Source: Pirellulaceae bacterium
Lineage (GTDB): Bacteria; Planctomycetota; Planctomycetia; Pirellulales; Pirellulaceae
Length of the DNA stretch: 6,184 nt
Direction of reading: 5' to 3'
NCBI GenBank assembly: GCA_030744095.1
Contig: JASLRF010000038.1
Span: forward strand, 1-6,184
The notes beneath the pieces were generated by a model, which saw only the letters and a program-made list of their open reading frames with translations, was not told where the DNA came from and ran no database searches. Position numbers and translations under genes: made by a program. Positions 1 through 5,942 of the stretch are shown in pieces; within the stretch, counting starts at the first letter, position 1; each line of letters opens with the position of its first letter.

Positions 1-92
1 AAGGGCATAACTATAAGGCAACTAGCAGTTTTGGTCAACTTCGATGGAGCCATTGTGAGCCGAGCGGAAGTTGCATGTCTGTAAAGCCATAG

Positions 93-722
93 TCAGCGGA
101 CGAGCTTGCGGCCGACCAGTTCCAAGATCCCTCGTGCGACGTGTTCTTTACTGCCCTGGATGGACTGGAGCAAGTTACCTTCGGGATCAATCAGCTCGAC
201 GGAATTCTCCACAGCATCCATCGCTTCGGGGCCGTTCAGGACCATCAAGTCGCAGCTCTTGCGTTCGAGTTTAGCGAGTGCGCGAAAACGTTGATCTTCG
301 GTTTCCAAGGCAAACCCGACCAGCCATTGGTGCGGTCGTCGGTTGGCTCCCATCGTGGCCACGACATCGGCGGTTTCCACCAGGTGTAGCACCAGCGGAT
401 CGCCTGTCTTGGCGATCTTTTGCATTTCAACTCGCCGCGGTTGATAGTCACACGGGGCGGCCGCGCCAATCAGTCCGTCGCACTGAGGAAAGATGCGTTG
501 GCAGGCGGTCAACATGTCGTCAGTGGTGATCACCGGGACTACCTCGGCACGTGACGGGTAGTCAACTTGCACCGGTCCGCTGACGATAACGACTTCGTGG
601 CCCGCATCGAGTGCCGCTTCCGCCAGTGCTCGGCCCATCCGACCGCTAGAGGCATTGGTCAAGTATCGCACCGGGTCCAAGTATTGGCGCGTGGGGCCTG
701 AAGTGATGAGGATCCGTGTCAT
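93..722 (-). CDS. coaB: Phosphopantothenate-cysteine ligase (CoaB), stand-alone
   Basis: The enzyme joins 4'-phosphopantothenate to cysteine using a nucleotide triphosphate, the second step from pantothenate to coenzyme A in the cytosol. The 209-residue product has the CoaB layout: an N-terminal ITSGPTRQYLDPVRYLTNAS block (6-25) running into SSGRMG, VSGP (47-50), GAAAPCDY (86-93), QKIAK (101-105), VGFALETED (135-143) and KLERKSCDL (151-159). Aligned by eye to E. coli Dfp without gaps, Asn23 and Lys102 match Asn210 and Lys289, the residues linked to acyl-cytidylate chemistry. The ATG at 722 was chosen because the family begins right at this motif; a TTG at 761 would add 13 residues of no family character. 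It lies 55 nt after coaC, the usual fusion partner, and is the last gene of the minus-strand block. Positions 1-92 beyond it hold no gene that I can see. Function is secure by motif; the exact start is less so. Confidence 0.93.
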   Translation of the reverse strand: MTRILITSGPTRQYLDPVRYLTNASSGRMGRALAEAALDAGHEVVIVSGPVQVDYPSRAEVVPVITTDDMLTACQRIFPQCDGLIGAAAPCDYQPRRVEMQKIAKTGDPLVLHLVETADVVATMGANRRPHQWLVGFALETEDQRFRALAKLERKSCDLMVLNGPEAMDAVENSVELIDPEGNLLQSIQGSKEHVARGILELVGRKLVR

Positions 723-777
723 GGCTTGACCGTTTGTGTGGGGCGGTCGTTTCCGAACCAATGAACTGGTGAAGAGC

Positions 778-1317
778 TCAATTCAGCAATCGCTGGATCG
801 CCGTAAAGATCGCCTCGGGCGCCGCCATCCGGCCGAAGCCCTGTTTGCGACAGCTTAGCCAGCCTTCGTCTGGTCCAACCAGATGGACTCCGTCTTCTGC
901 AAGTTGCGCGACATTGCGCTGGACCGCGACGGCTTCCCACATCTGGCAGTTCATCGCGGGAGCCAGCAGCACCGGCGATGTGACCGACAGATAGAGCGTG
1001 GATACCAGGTCGTCAGCGGCACCTTGCGCAGCCTTGGAGAGAAAGTCTGCGGTGGCGGGTGCGACACAATACAAATGTGCGCGCTCGGCCAGTGAAATAT
1101 GCGCGCCCAACGGAAAAGCATTCGAATCGAACACGGATACCGCAACGGGACGACCCGTCAAAGCGGCAAACGTGGCCCGTCCCACAAACTGCTCTGCCGC
1201 CGATGTCATGGCAACGGTTACGCCAATCCCCGACTGTACGAGTTGGCTCACCAAAGCCGCGGTCTTGTAGGCGGCGATTCCGCCTGTGACACCGATCAGG
1301 ACTTCACGGTCACTCAT
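778..1317 (-). CDS. coaC: Phosphopantothenoylcysteine decarboxylase (CoaC), stand-alone
   Basis: This FMN flavoprotein decarboxylates 4'-phosphopantothenoylcysteine to 4'-phosphopantetheine in coenzyme A synthesis. The 179-residue protein covers one HFCD-type flavoprotein domain: GVTGGIAAYK (9-18) for FMN binding, HISLAERA (73-80) with the expected catalytic His73, PATADFLSKAAQGAADD (87-103), the PAMNCQMW motif (120-127) and the substrate-clamp segment LSCRKQGFGRM (154-164) with the conserved Cys156. In that clamp the residue after Cys is Arg where many homologues have Gly. The protein ends at a stop codon soon after this domain, so it is not fused to CoaB as in E. coli Dfp. The start is the ATG at 1317; no strong Shine-Dalgarno site is visible. 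The neighbours are rpoZ 57 nt upstream and coaB 55 nt downstream, on the same strand, consistent with joint expression of two successive pathway enzymes. Confidence 0.94.
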   Translation of the reverse strand: MSDREVLIGVTGGIAAYKTAALVSQLVQSGIGVTVAMTSAAEQFVGRATFAALTGRPVAVSVFDSNAFPLGAHISLAERAHLYCVAPATADFLSKAAQGAADDLVSTLYLSVTSPVLLAPAMNCQMWEAVAVQRNVAQLAEDGVHLVGPDEGWLSCRKQGFGRMAAPEAIFTAIQRLLN

Positions 1318-1374
1318 GGATTGCGGCCACTCTAGAAAACTCGTATCAGGTTCTTCTGATTAGCCGGCGGTCGG

Positions 1375-1638
1375 TCAGATGTTCAAAGGATCGATCTCAG
1401 GTCCACCACCGCCTTCGTGCAGGTCGCCGGTAATCTTGACTTCGTTCGAGGTATCCAAGAATATCTTGTCCTGCAAGACTTCCTGCAGCACGATTTCCAT
1501 TTTGTCATCCGATGGCGACTCAATCAGCGGCCGGCTGCCCGCGTTCAATTGGACCAAGCGTTTCTGGATCAACGTGGAAAGTTTGAAACGACCACCAACT
1601 TTGTTGACGATTTCTTCTTCTTTCAAGATTTCATGCAT
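1375..1638 (-). CDS. rpoZ: DNA-directed RNA polymerase subunit omega
   Basis: Omega is the small RNA polymerase subunit that wraps the C-terminal tail of beta-prime and helps assembly; in proteobacteria it also forms part of a ppGpp site. The 87-residue product has the family core: an N-terminal EEIVNKVGGRFKL segment (8-20), the QKRLVQLNAGSRPLIE stretch (25-40), an acidic linker and KMEIVLQEVLQDKI (46-59), matching the helix pattern of omega (compare KIGNRF and REI in E. coli). A tail of about 28 residues follows, with a four-glycine run and acidic residues (HEGGGGPEIDPLNI). The ATG at 1638 has a GGAG at 1650-1653, 11 nt upstream. The gene sits between gmk and coaC, the arrangement gmk-rpoZ-coaBC known from Firmicutes and others, which supports the call for such a short protein. 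Confidence 0.9.
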   Translation of the reverse strand: MHEILKEEEIVNKVGGRFKLSTLIQKRLVQLNAGSRPLIESPSDDKMEIVLQEVLQDKIFLDTSNEVKITGDLHEGGGGPEIDPLNI

Positions 1639-1683
1639 CGAGTGAATTTCTCCGTGCGGGGATCGATTGTGTTTTTCTCATGT

Positions 1684-2298
1684 TTATTGCGTTGACTTGC
1701 GTGGTGATTCCATGGTTGTCGCAGATAGTTGGGCCTTCAATATCGAACACACATCGGCGACCGCCTGATCCACGGTGTTGTTCTGCACATCGAACTTGTA
1801 ACGCTCCTTGAATGTCATTTCATGACGAGCCACTTCCATTCGCCGAGCGATCGAATCGTCGCTGTCGGTATCGCGCTCGCGGAGGCGACGTTCCAGTTCC
1901 GCCATGCTTCCCGGATGCAAAAAGATGGTGATTGCGTCCTGATGTGATTCGATCACCGTCATAGCGCCTTCGACGTCAATCTCTAAAACTACCCATTTTC
2001 CGGCGTTTACACCAGCGGTCACCGTGCTGCGGAGCGTGCCATAATAGTCGCCGCAGTCAAAGACTTCCTGCCATTCCAGAAAATCCTGATTGTCCCGCCG
2101 GGCCAAAAACTGGTCTCGAGCAAGAAAGTGATAGTCTTTTCCATCGACCTCGCCTGGTCGCGGTTGGCGAGTGGTCGCGGAAACGCTCAATTGCAGCGGT
2201 AAGTCGCATTCGGCGAGCAGTCGCCCCACAACCGTGGATTTGCCTGCCCCCGAAGGTCCAGAAATGATGACTAGTTTTCCAGGGGCAGATCCGTTCAC
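1684..2298 (-). CDS. gmk: Guanylate kinase
   Basis: The enzyme phosphorylates GMP to GDP with ATP, feeding GTP and dGTP pools in the cytosol. The 204-residue protein matches the family length. Visible motifs are the P-loop GPSGAGKST (14-22), the GMP-binding segment ATTRQPRPGEVDGKDYHF (41-58), EWQEVFDCGDYYGT (75-88), VVLEIDVEGA (103-112, equivalent to DIDVQGA), the lid arginines in RRLRERDTDS (137-146) and IARRM, and the C-terminal YKFDVQNNTVDQAV (167-180), where many homologues have Asn-Asp. The start is a GTG at 2298, only 6 nt after the yicC stop, so translation may be coupled to yicC; I see no strong separate Shine-Dalgarno site. The last roughly 15 residues, rich in Ser, Thr and Lys, lie outside the conserved domain. 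The yicC-gmk-rpoZ order is widely conserved. Confidence 0.96.
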   Translation of the reverse strand: MNGSAPGKLVIISGPSGAGKSTVVGRLLAECDLPLQLSVSATTRQPRPGEVDGKDYHFLARDQFLARRDNQDFLEWQEVFDCGDYYGTLRSTVTAGVNAGKWVVLEIDVEGAMTVIESHQDAITIFLHPGSMAELERRLRERDTDSDDSIARRMEVARHEMTFKERYKFDVQNNTVDQAVADVCSILKAQLSATTMESPRKSTQ

Positions 2299-2304
2299 GG
2301 CAGT

Positions 2305-3186
2305 CTACTCGATGTTCTGAATCATCTCGCGGATGCGCTCAATGGCGGCTTTGATATCGATGACGTTGGCGGTAATCTCCGCGTCGTTGGCTTTCGAGCC
2401 GATGGTGTTTGTTTCGCGAAACATCTCCTGAGTGACAAACTCCAGCTTCTTTCCCTGGCTTTCATCCGTCGTCATGATCTTGCGAAACTGTACCAGGTGA
2501 CTGTGTAGACGAACGGTCTCCTCGGCGATGTCACTCCGCTCGGCATAGATGCCTACCTCGCGAATGACGTCTGCCGGTTCGATCTGCACATCATGTTCGG
2601 CAAGCATCTTGTTGATTCGGTCGGTCAGACGTTCGCGATACGAATCGACGACCAGCGGCGCGCGTGCTTCGATCTGTTCCAGATGACTCTTGATATCTCG
2701 ACAATTCACCTCCAAGTCGGCGGCCATCGCCTGGCCTTCGGTGGCACGCATCTTGGAGAGGCCTTCCAGCGCCTCTGTCAGGGTCTGCTTGACGACAGGC
2801 CAGACGGCGTCGACGTCCTGCTGCACAGCGCGGGAGTCGTTGATCACGCCTGGCAAGGCAAGAAGCAATTCGACCTGTAGTGGCGCTACCCCGTCGAGCG
2901 TGTTGCGAAAACTCTGAAGCTGTTGGCAATAGCTTGCCAGAACGCTTTCGTTGAGCAGGACATTGGCTTCCGATTCGTGTTCGATCCGTAGATCGACCTG
3001 GACGGTACCACGCCGAATCACAGACCGAACCGTTTCATCAACGCGAGAATCCAATCCACCATAGGCTTCGTTGGATCGCGTGGAGAGCTTAAAGAAGCGA
3101 CTGTTGACCGTCCGCACATCGGCGGCGACCGAAATCCCGTCGGCCTGTCGCTGTGCCGCTCCGTGCCCTGTCATGCTGAGCAGCAA
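2305..3186 (-). CDS. yicC: YicC/YloC family endoribonuclease
   Basis: Members of this family are reported as endoribonucleases (YicC of E. coli, YloC of B. subtilis); in E. coli YicC also affects turnover of the small RNA RyhB. The 293-residue product has both family ends. The N-terminal domain starts LLSMTGHG (2-9), with VRTVNSRFFKL (24-34) and RRGTVQV (58-64). The C-terminal domain has the diagnostic block DIAEETVRLHSHLVQF (219-234), GKKLEFVTQEMFRETNTIGS (245-264), KANDAEI, and the terminal IKAAIERIREMIQNIE (278-293). The middle is helical and probably coiled. The start is a TTG at 3186: it places Met four residues before SMTG, as in homologues, and has an excellent AAGGAG site 9 nt upstream. 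An ATG at 3174 is in frame but would remove the conserved first residues. The stop overlaps closely with gmk (6 nt gap). Confidence 0.94.
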   Translation of the reverse strand: MLLSMTGHGAAQRQADGISVAADVRTVNSRFFKLSTRSNEAYGGLDSRVDETVRSVIRRGTVQVDLRIEHESEANVLLNESVLASYCQQLQSFRNTLDGVAPLQVELLLALPGVINDSRAVQQDVDAVWPVVKQTLTEALEGLSKMRATEGQAMAADLEVNCRDIKSHLEQIEARAPLVVDSYRERLTDRINKMLAEHDVQIEPADVIREVGIYAERSDIAEETVRLHSHLVQFRKIMTTDESQGKKLEFVTQEMFRETNTIGSKANDAEITANVIDIKAAIERIREMIQNIE

Positions 3187-3195
3187 GTGAGAACG

Positions 3196-3201
3196 CTCCT
3201 T
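3196..3201 (-). promoter_or_regulatory. Shine-Dalgarno site of yicC, deciding its TTG start
   Basis: Read on the minus strand this is AAGGAG, preceded by further A residues and separated by 9 nt from the TTG at 3186. This is one of the best ribosome binding sites in the window and the reason for preferring the TTG over the in-frame ATG at 3174, which would be 21 nt away. Confidence 0.75.
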
Positions 3202-3213
3202 TTTTCGCAGCAG

Positions 3214-3229
3214 GTGTCAGGCCTGACAC
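3214..3229. repeat. Perfect 16-bp palindrome between secG and yicC
   Basis: GTGTCAGGCCTGACAC equals its own reverse complement over all 16 bases; the next base on each side breaks the symmetry. It lies in the 69-nt gap between the secG stop and the yicC start, 12 nt upstream of the yicC Shine-Dalgarno site. As DNA it could be an operator for a dimeric protein. As RNA it could fold into a 6-bp stem with a GGCC loop. No U-run follows in either direction, so it is not a classic intrinsic terminator. It could also be one copy of a dispersed genomic repeat, which this window cannot show. The palindrome is certain; its role is unknown. Confidence 0.6.
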
Positions 3230-3255
3230 GATGATACAGAATTACAAGTCGAGGC

Positions 3256-3780
3256 TTACTGGCCCGGTGCGGGAACCGTAGAAGGCGGAGTGGTCGTGGG
3301 ATCATCGGCTGCCGGTACGTCAGATGACGTAGCCGCCGCACCACCGTCTGGCTGCTCTGACGTTGTTGCATCTGGTTCGGTGCTCGGCACCGCGCCTGGA
3401 TCCGTTCCTGTCCCGCTGCTCTCCGTTCCCAGGCCACCCGTTCCCAGGCCATCTGTTCCCAGGCCATCCGTTCCCAGGCCATCCGTTGCAGTGTCGTCCG
3501 CTCCCCTGTCCAAGCTGGTCGACGAATTGCCGTCGCCCAAAACGCTCAACTTGGGCGAGTTAAGCAGTTGTACCGATAACGCGGCAATCACGATCCAGAC
3601 AGCGGCCGTGCCAATGGTGATCCTGGTGAACATATCGCCAGCTTTGGTGCCGAAGGCACTCTGGCCGCCAGCCCCACCGAACGCACCTGCCAATCCACCG
3701 CCACGGCCCCGCTGGATCAGTACCAGCAAGATCAAGAACAGTGCCGTCAGGAACATCATACTCCCTAACAGATATTGCAT
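3256..3780 (-). CDS. secG: Protein-export membrane protein SecG with extended low-complexity tail
   Basis: SecG is the small third subunit of the SecYEG translocon in the cytoplasmic membrane and stimulates SecA-driven export. The core (residues 1-75) is typical: a hydrophobic segment at about 3-22 ending [11 protein letters not shown], a Gly-rich loop with [18 protein letters not shown] (32-49), where most SecGs have a similar G-S-x-F-G motif, and a second hydrophobic segment at about 54-73. After it comes an unusual tail of about 100 residues rich in Gly, Asp, Thr, Ser and Pro, containing four tandem pentapeptides (DGLGT three times, GGLGT once) at 100-119. By SecG topology the tail should face the periplasm. 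Common SecGs are roughly 75-130 residues; this one is 174. The ATG at 3780 has an AAGGAAG site 7 nt upstream. It follows tpiA by 95 nt, the conserved tpiA-secG pairing. Confidence 0.92.
   Translation of the reverse strand: MQYLLGSMMFLTALFLILLVLIQRGRGGGLAGAFGGAGGQSAFGTKAGDMFTRITIGTAAVWIVIAALSVQLLNSPKLSVLGDGNSSTSLDRGADDTATDGLGTDGLGTDGLGTGGLGTESSGTGTDPGAVPSTEPDATTSEQPDGGAAATSSDVPAADDPTTTPPSTVPAPGQ
3425..3484 (-). repeat. Four 15-bp tandem repeats inside secG
   Basis: Four head-to-tail units of 15 bp begin at 3425, 3440, 3455 and 3470, with plus-strand consensus GTTCCCAGGCCATCC. The third and fourth are identical and the first two differ by one or two bases. A fifth, decayed unit may start at 3485 (GTTGCAGTGTCGTCC). 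Each unit encodes five residues of the SecG tail, so copy-number change by replication slippage would keep the reading frame. Confidence 0.9.
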
Positions 3781-3787
3781 TTCCTAA

Positions 3788-3794
3788 CTTCCTT
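3788..3794 (-). promoter_or_regulatory. Shine-Dalgarno site of secG
   Basis: On the minus strand this reads AAGGAAG, 7 nt before the ATG at 3780. It confirms that start and excludes a need for upstream extension. Confidence 0.65.
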
Positions 3795-3850
3795 ATGCGG
3801 GAGCCGTTGATCGAAGTCTATCGTCGGCCTGTGTCTAATCTCTTCATCTC

Positions 3851-3864
3851 CGGCGTTTCCGCCG
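3851..3864 (-). other. Short GAAA-loop hairpin in the tpiA-secG gap
   Basis: On the minus strand CGGCG-GAAA-CGCCG forms a 5-bp GC stem capped by a GNRA-type tetraloop, 11 nt after the tpiA stop. The following bases are purine-rich with no U-run, so it is unlikely to terminate transcription on its own. It may stabilise the tpiA 3' end or attenuate read-through. The structure follows from the sequence; a function is only a possibility. Confidence 0.35.
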
Positions 3865-3875
3865 CCAGTGGCAGG

Positions 3876-4634
3876 TCAATTCCTCGCACCCGAAATGATA
3901 CCGATGAAATCTTCGACTTTCAGCGAGGCACCCCCGACCAAGGCACCATCAATATTTGGCTGACCGAGCAACTCGGCTGCGTTGCCTGGCTTGACGCTGC
4001 CGCCGTATTGAATTCGCAATTGGTCAGCAACATCGGAATTGTAACGGGTTTTCAGCAAACTGCGAAGATCGGCATGGACTTCCTCGGCCTGAGCTGGGGT
4101 CGCCACTTTGCCAGTCCCGATGGCCCAGACGGGTTCGTAGGCAATCACGATTTGCTGCATCTGCTCGGCGGACAAGCCGGCCAGCGAGCCTTCCACCTGT
4201 GCCTTCACAACGGACTGAGTTTGCCCCGCTTCTCGTTGGTCCAGCGTTTCGCCCACACAAACGATGGGCAGCAGGCCGGATGCCAAGGCCGCGAGCACTT
4301 TACGGTTGACCGCATTGTCGGTCTCACCCAGGACGTGGCGTCGTTCGCTGTGGCCCAAGATAACGTACTTGCAGCTCACGTCTTGCAACATGCCAGCACT
4401 GATTTCGCCGGTAAACGCACCACCCGATTCGTGGTACATGTTCTGGGCACCCAAGGCAACGTTGGACCCGGAAAGAGCCTGGCTTACGGCATCCAGGTAG
4501 ACGCTGGCGGGGCAAACTGCGACGTCGACGTCCGTGGTATCGCCCAACTGTTTGACCACGCCACTGGCCAACGCAACCGACTCGGCTCGCGTCAGGTTCA
4601 TTTTCCAGTTGCCGGCAACAAACTTCTTTCGCAT
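3876..4634 (-). CDS. tpiA: Triosephosphate isomerase
   Basis: The enzyme interconverts dihydroxyacetone phosphate and glyceraldehyde 3-phosphate in glycolysis and gluconeogenesis, in the cytosol. The 252-residue product fits the TIM-barrel family length. All active-site elements are present: AGNWKMN (7-13) with Asn9 and Lys11, GAQNMY (62-67), GHSERR (94-99) with the electrophile His95, the signature AYEPVWAIGTG (165-175) with the catalytic base Glu167 and the start of flexible loop 6, YGGSV (210-214) and GALVGGASL (230-238) for phosphate binding. The ATG at 4634 is preferred over one at 4691 because the family begins just before the NWKMN motif and a GGGAG site lies 8 nt upstream. It is the first gene of the seven-gene minus-strand block; the 125 nt upstream probably carry its promoter, but I could not identify convincing -35/-10 boxes. 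Confidence 0.97.
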   Translation of the reverse strand: MRKKFVAGNWKMNLTRAESVALASGVVKQLGDTTDVDVAVCPASVYLDAVSQALSGSNVALGAQNMYHESGGAFTGEISAGMLQDVSCKYVILGHSERRHVLGETDNAVNRKVLAALASGLLPIVCVGETLDQREAGQTQSVVKAQVEGSLAGLSAEQMQQIVIAYEPVWAIGTGKVATPAQAEEVHADLRSLLKTRYNSDVADQLRIQYGGSVKPGNAAELLGQPNIDGALVGGASLKVEDFIGIISGARN

Positions 4635-4642
4635 CCAGACCA

Positions 4643-4647
4643 CTCCC
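4643..4647 (-). promoter_or_regulatory. Shine-Dalgarno site of tpiA
   Basis: Reads GGGAG on the minus strand, 8 nt before the ATG at 4634. Its position supports the internal start rather than the ATG at 4691, which would add 19 residues absent from the family. Confidence 0.65.
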
Positions 4648-4759
4648 ACCGCCGCAGTTTTGAAATCGGTACAAGCCGCCGAGTTTAACAAAACGGAAGT
4701 GGATTCGTCGAGGCCCGTTTGCGAAACCCCTTGTCTGAGGCCGCTTTAGGGTCAAAAGT

Positions 4760-5794
4760 TCAGGCATTGGGGCGATAGCTTGGTTTGCCTGGAATTGCAG
4801 TTCTCATGCTCACCAACAGTTTTCCGCACGTTACGTACAATGTCCGCAGATCGTCTCCGCCGAACGTACAATTGGTGATCGTGTCGACAGGCGTTTCGCG
4901 GAATGCCAGCAGTTTTCCCTGAGGCGAAACAACGTGGATTCCCGGTTTGGTGTCCAGCGTCTCGCTCGTCTTGCGTGTGTCGTGCAGACCGGCTGCCACA
5001 CACAAATTGCCTTCGGCGTCGATGCACATGCCATCGCCGCTGCGGCCTGGATAGAAGTTGATCAGTATCCGGCCGCTCGAAATAGTACCGTCTTCGGCAA
5101 GATCGAAGGCCCGAATGTCACGATGGCGACCCGCATCCGGATGGGCTTCGATCAAATACAACGTTTTGTCGTCCGGTGAGGTGACAATTCCGTTGGGCAT
5201 GTGTACGTCGGGCCATGCGAGCAGCCGATGGACACCGCCATCAGGGTCAATTCGATAGACGCCTTTGGGATTCTCGCCGGCCGGGTCGTCGACCGCCGAT
5301 CGCGAGGTAAAGTAGATCCGCCCGGCTCGGTCCAAGCAGACGTCGTTGGGCTTAGCCAGCGGTTTTCCGGCGAATCCGTCCACCAACACGTCACGCCGTC
5401 TGGTCGTTGGATCGGTACGTGTGACCCGCCGCGAGCCACCCTCGCAGGCGATCAGCCTCCCCTGCGGATCGAAGGCGAGTCCGTTGGTTTCATTGCTGCC
5501 TGTTTGATACGTCGTGAGTTGTTTTCCGGCCGGGTCCCATTTCAGAATCTTGCTGACGGGGACGTTCGTGAAGAGCAGATTTCCTGCACGGTCAACTGCG
5601 GGCCCCTCGGTGAATACTTCGTCGTCCTTGATTTCGGCGAGAATCTCGACCTTTCCCAGCAAATCAGTGGAACGCAAATTGTGGTATCGGTCAGCGGCAC
5701 GGACAACGCCTCCGCAAGCGGCCAGGCCTGTCGCGACGGTCGTTGTTTGGAGGAATTGGCGTCGGGTCTGATGAGGCAGATTCATATTTCGCAT
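4760..5794 (-). CDS. Tat-exported SMP-30/gluconolactonase-like beta-propeller protein
   Basis: The 344-residue protein resembles the SMP-30/gluconolactonase/LRE family of six-bladed propellers, many of which are metal-dependent lactonases. An N-terminal Tat signal is seen: TRRQFLQ (10-16) followed by a hydrophobic stretch to about 26. LAAC (24-27) fits a lipobox, while VRA-AD (31-35) fits an ordinary signal-peptidase site, so it is either a lipoprotein or a soluble periplasmic protein. Likely metal ligands by family pattern are Glu63 (FTEGPAVD), Asn201 (MPNGI) and Asp254 (GDGMCID); KPNDVCLD (148-155) is a conserved substrate-side motif. The C-terminal FGGDDLRTLYVT (311-322) closes the propeller. 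The ATG at 5794 has a GGAG 11 nt upstream; a longer frame to 5899 has no signal character, and an ATG at 5785 is the alternative. The substrate is unknown: gluconolactone or another sugar lactone is an inference. It is separated from tpiA by 125 nt and is probably its own unit. Confidence 0.87.
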   Translation of the reverse strand: MRNMNLPHQTRRQFLQTTTVATGLAACGGVVRAADRYHNLRSTDLLGKVEILAEIKDDEVFTEGPAVDRAGNLLFTNVPVSKILKWDPAGKQLTTYQTGSNETNGLAFDPQGRLIACEGGSRRVTRTDPTTRRRDVLVDGFAGKPLAKPNDVCLDRAGRIYFTSRSAVDDPAGENPKGVYRIDPDGGVHRLLAWPDVHMPNGIVTSPDDKTLYLIEAHPDAGRHRDIRAFDLAEDGTISSGRILINFYPGRSGDGMCIDAEGNLCVAAGLHDTRKTSETLDTKPGIHVVSPQGKLLAFRETPVDTITNCTFGGDDLRTLYVTCGKLLVSMRTAIPGKPSYRPNA

Positions 5795-5942
5795 GGGCAA
5801 AATCGCTCCGGGCGGATGGGATGGTGGCGGGCAACTTGACTCATTTGTAAAGTAACACCTGGATACAAGCTTTCTAGGCCGAATGACTCGGTGAAGCAAG
5901 TTTTACGAATATGAATTTTCCAACATGAAAACGGACAACCTC
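5795..5942. promoter_or_regulatory. Divergent intergenic region, SMP-30-like gene and glnS
   Basis: The two genes are transcribed away from each other, so promoters for both should lie here. On the minus strand TTGCTT (5894-5899) and TAGAAA (5871-5876) are spaced by 17 nt and match the sigma-70 consensus at 3 and 4 of 6 positions. On the plus strand TTGACT (5836-5841) is a good -35 match but has no well-spaced -10 box; TATGAA at 5910-5915 is AT-rich but too near the start to pair with it. A promoter region is inferred from gene orientation; the exact boxes are weak. Confidence 0.35.
5806..5809 (-). promoter_or_regulatory. Shine-Dalgarno site of the SMP-30-like gene
   Basis: GGAG on the minus strand, 11 nt before the ATG at 5794. 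The spacing is slightly long, but it would be 20 nt for the alternative ATG at 5785, so it favours the former. Confidence 0.45.

Noticed and set aside
36..73. Inverted repeat CAACTTC/GAAGTTG downstream of coaB, as a possible terminator
   Set aside because: Arms are only 7 bp with a 24-nt loop, and no T-run follows on either strand.
723..761. N-terminal extension of CoaB from a TTG at 761
   Set aside because: The added 13 residues are outside the family, and the ATG at 722 places the start directly before the conserved TSGPT motif. No good ribosome binding site favours the TTG.
1345..1360. Small hairpin ATCAG/CTGAT in the rpoZ-coaC gap
   Set aside because: A 5-bp stem with a 6-nt loop and no U-run is likely by chance; not strong enough to list as a terminator.
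1379..1645. An 88-codon plus-strand frame almost exactly opposite rpoZ
   Set aside because: The minus-strand protein matches omega and fits the gmk-rpoZ-coaBC context; the antisense product shows nothing recognisable.
3316..3331. Inverted repeat TACGTCA-GA-TGACGTA
   Set aside because: It lies inside the coding sequence of the SecG tail and needs no regulatory explanation; it is probably chance.
3741..4688. A 315-codon open frame on the plus strand opposite tpiA and the start of secG
   Set aside because: It is antisense to a tpiA gene with all catalytic motifs; its protein has no recognisable domain, and long antisense frames are common in GC-rich genes.
4635..4759. Promoter boxes for tpiA
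   Set aside because: TTGACC and TTGTTA on the minus strand resemble -35 boxes, but neither has an acceptable -10 at 16-18 nt spacing, so no site is claimed.
5201..5839. A 212-codon plus-strand frame opposite the SMP-30-like gene
   Set aside because: Antisense shadow of a gene with clear family motifs; no domain recognised.
5795..5899. Longer N-terminus for the SMP-30-like protein
   Set aside because: The extra 35 residues would bury the Tat signal, and a GGAG sits in front of the internal ATG at 5794.
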